Source: GCA-2737125 sp044336815 (GTDB taxonomy: Bacteria > Actinomycetota > Actinomycetes > S36-B12). Taken from it: 5,653 bases of DNA. This document shows positions 4,539 to 5,653 of this stretch, one piece after another (position 1 is the stretch's first letter; the number at the start of each line of letters is the position of its first letter). The DNA lies in NCBI GenBank assembly GCA_044336815.1, contig JBIIOU010000141.1, positions 1-5,653 of the forward strand, in the 5' to 3' direction. The notes under the pieces are model-generated. The model was given only the letters and a program-made list of their open reading frames with translations. It ran no database searches and was not told where the DNA came from. Position numbers and translations under genes: made by a program.

Positions 4539-5653
4539 GTGGAATCCGCAACCGCAAGTGACCCTGTGTTAACACCGAATGAGCCGGGGCTCAAGGCGAA
4601 TTCACTGACTTTCGTCGATGCCCTAGCCATCGGCCTAAATTCAACCTCGCCGGCCTACTCGTTAGCCGCCGTGCTCGGGCCAATTGTGGTGCTGGTCGGC
4701 GTTAATGCCCCGGGAGTGTTAATCGCCTCATTCGTGCCGATGCTCTTGATCGCGTCGGCTTTTAACTATCTAAACAAGGTGGATCAAGATTGCGGAACCA
4801 CCTTCTCCTGGGTTGGGCGGGCTATGGGTCCGTGGATGGGCTGGCTTGGAGGCTGGGCCATCGCGATGACCGGGGTGCTCGTTGTCGGATCATTGGCCGA
4901 TGTCGCAGTTCGTTTCACCTTGCTGATGTTGGGCCAAAACGAAATGGCCGAAAATCGTTATCTAGTGATGGCCATCGCGGTGCTGGTCATCATCTTCATG
5001 ACCTGGATCTGTGTGATTGGCACCCAGGCGACATCGAAAGTCCAGAACGTACTAGTGCTTGCACAGATCGCCGGCTTACTGATTCTGGTGGCGGTGGCTC
5101 TGGCCCGAGCCTTCACGGGGTCGGGTACTCCAGGTGCTCCAACCCCAGAGTGGTCCTGGTTAAACCCGTTCAGCCAGACCCCAGGCGCATTGACCGGCGG
5201 ATTACTTCTCGGGGTTTTTGCATACTGGGGCTGGGAGTCAGCATTCAACCTAAGTGAAGAAACTAAGGATTCTTCGCGCATTCCGGGCCTGGCTGGGCTT
5301 GCGTCAACTGTTATTTTGCTAATCACCTACGTGGGCACCGCAATAGCGGTGCTCGCATTTCTTGGGCCGCTTGTTTTAGTTGCCCAAGCAGATCAACAGG
5401 AAATGATTTTCGCAACTGTGGCCGGTGACGCCCTCGGCGGCTGGAAGTGGATTGTGTTGGCCGCGGTGGCTACATCGGCATTGGCATCAACTCAGACGAC
5501 GATAATCCCGGCATCACGCACCGCACTGTCAATGGCGCGCAATCAGGCGATCCCGAGTTACTTCGGCAAGATCTCAGCAGCGCATCAAACTCCGAGTGTT
5601 TCCACCTGGTGGGTCGCCGTGATTGCCATCATCTGGTACGTCGCGGTCAATTT
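4539..5653 (+). CDS. APC-superfamily amino acid/polyamine permease (partial, 3' end beyond the window)
   Basis: From GTG at 4539 the frame stays open for 371 codons to the right edge; family members run to roughly 450-500 residues. It is a cytoplasmic-membrane transporter for amino acids or related amines. The first helix has the APC unwound region as G-L-N-S-T-S-P-A-Y at about 32-40. Next come a second helix near 48-75, the Y-L-N-K-V-D-Q-D-C-G-T-T-F-S-W-V motif at 77-92 and a G-P-W-M-G-W-L-G-G-W segment at 97-106. Later, Y-W-G-W-E-S-A-F-N-L-S-E-E-T is followed by further helices and a typical S-R-T-A-L-S-M-A-R segment ahead of Q-T-P. An in-frame TAG at 4527 bars a longer start; GTG at 4566 is an alternative. 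The ribosome site is weak (GGGGA at 4522-4526, 12 nt away). The substrate is unknown. It diverges from the phosphatase with 17 bp between starts. Confidence 0.9.
   Translation, partial: MESATASDPVLTPNEPGLKANSLTFVDALAIGLNSTSPAYSLAAVLGPIVVLVGVNAPGVLIASFVPMLLIASAFNYLNKVDQDCGTTFSWVGRAMGPWMGWLGGWAIAMTGVLVVGSLADVAVRFTLLMLGQNEMAENRYLVMAIAVLVIIFMTWICVIGTQATSKVQNVLVLAQIAGLLILVAVALARAFTGSGTPGAPTPEWSWLNPFSQTPGALTGGLLLGVFAYWGWESAFNLSEETKDSSRIPGLAGLASTVILLITYVGTAIAVLAFLGPLVLVAQADQQEMIFATVAGDALGGWKWIVLAAVATSALASTQTTIIPASRTALSMARNQAIPSYFGKISAAHQTPSVSTWWVAVIAIIWYVAVN

Noticed and set aside
4790..5257. Plus-strand 155-codon frame
   Set aside because: It is a shifted reading of the APC permease, which has clear helices in the other frame. 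The shadow is Arg/Gly/His-rich with no recognisable domain.

Overview
The window looks like chromosomal DNA from an actinobacterium of moderate GC content. The evidence is frequent GTG starts, a small Cys-rich protein of a type I associate with Actinobacteria, a histidine phosphatase closely resembling mycobacterial acid phosphatase Rv3214, and an actinobacterial-style APC permease. Genes are densely packed, with short gaps or overlaps. No RNA gene, mobile element, CRISPR array or clear intrinsic terminator was seen. No stretch over 300 bases lacks a gene.

Layout: (1) Positions 1-143, minus strand: the 5' end of a secreted protein with a clear Sec signal peptide, running off the left edge. 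(2) Positions 144-274: a divergent intergenic region with a perfect 20-bp CsoR-family operator palindrome over a plausible promoter. (3) Positions 275-3220, plus strand: an apparent operon encoding a CsoR/CstR-type repressor, a CoA-disulfide reductase fused to a rhodanese domain, a 44-residue six-cysteine protein whose start overlaps the reductase stop, and a classical short-chain dehydrogenase/reductase. (4) Positions 4521-3237, minus strand, convergent with the operon: a histidine phosphatase, a small two-helix membrane protein and a PNPOx-like flavin/F420-fold protein, with 21- and 1-bp gaps. (5) From 4539 to the right edge, plus strand: an APC-superfamily permease cut by the window end. 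It is divergent from the phosphatase with only 17 bp between the chosen starts.

The coherent system is the plus-strand operon. The repressor keeps both cysteines of the CsoR family but has Ser where copper-sensing CsoR has the ligand His. This is the pattern of the persulfide sensor CstR. The next gene reduces CoA-disulfide or CoA/protein persulfides and carries a sulfane-sulfur transferase domain. I infer a reactive-sulfur-responsive, self-regulated detoxification operon. The tiny Cys-rich protein is the least characterised and most interesting member. The short-chain reductase may be only a passenger. The minus-strand trio and the permease are ordinary metabolic or transport genes with no visible link to sulfur chemistry.
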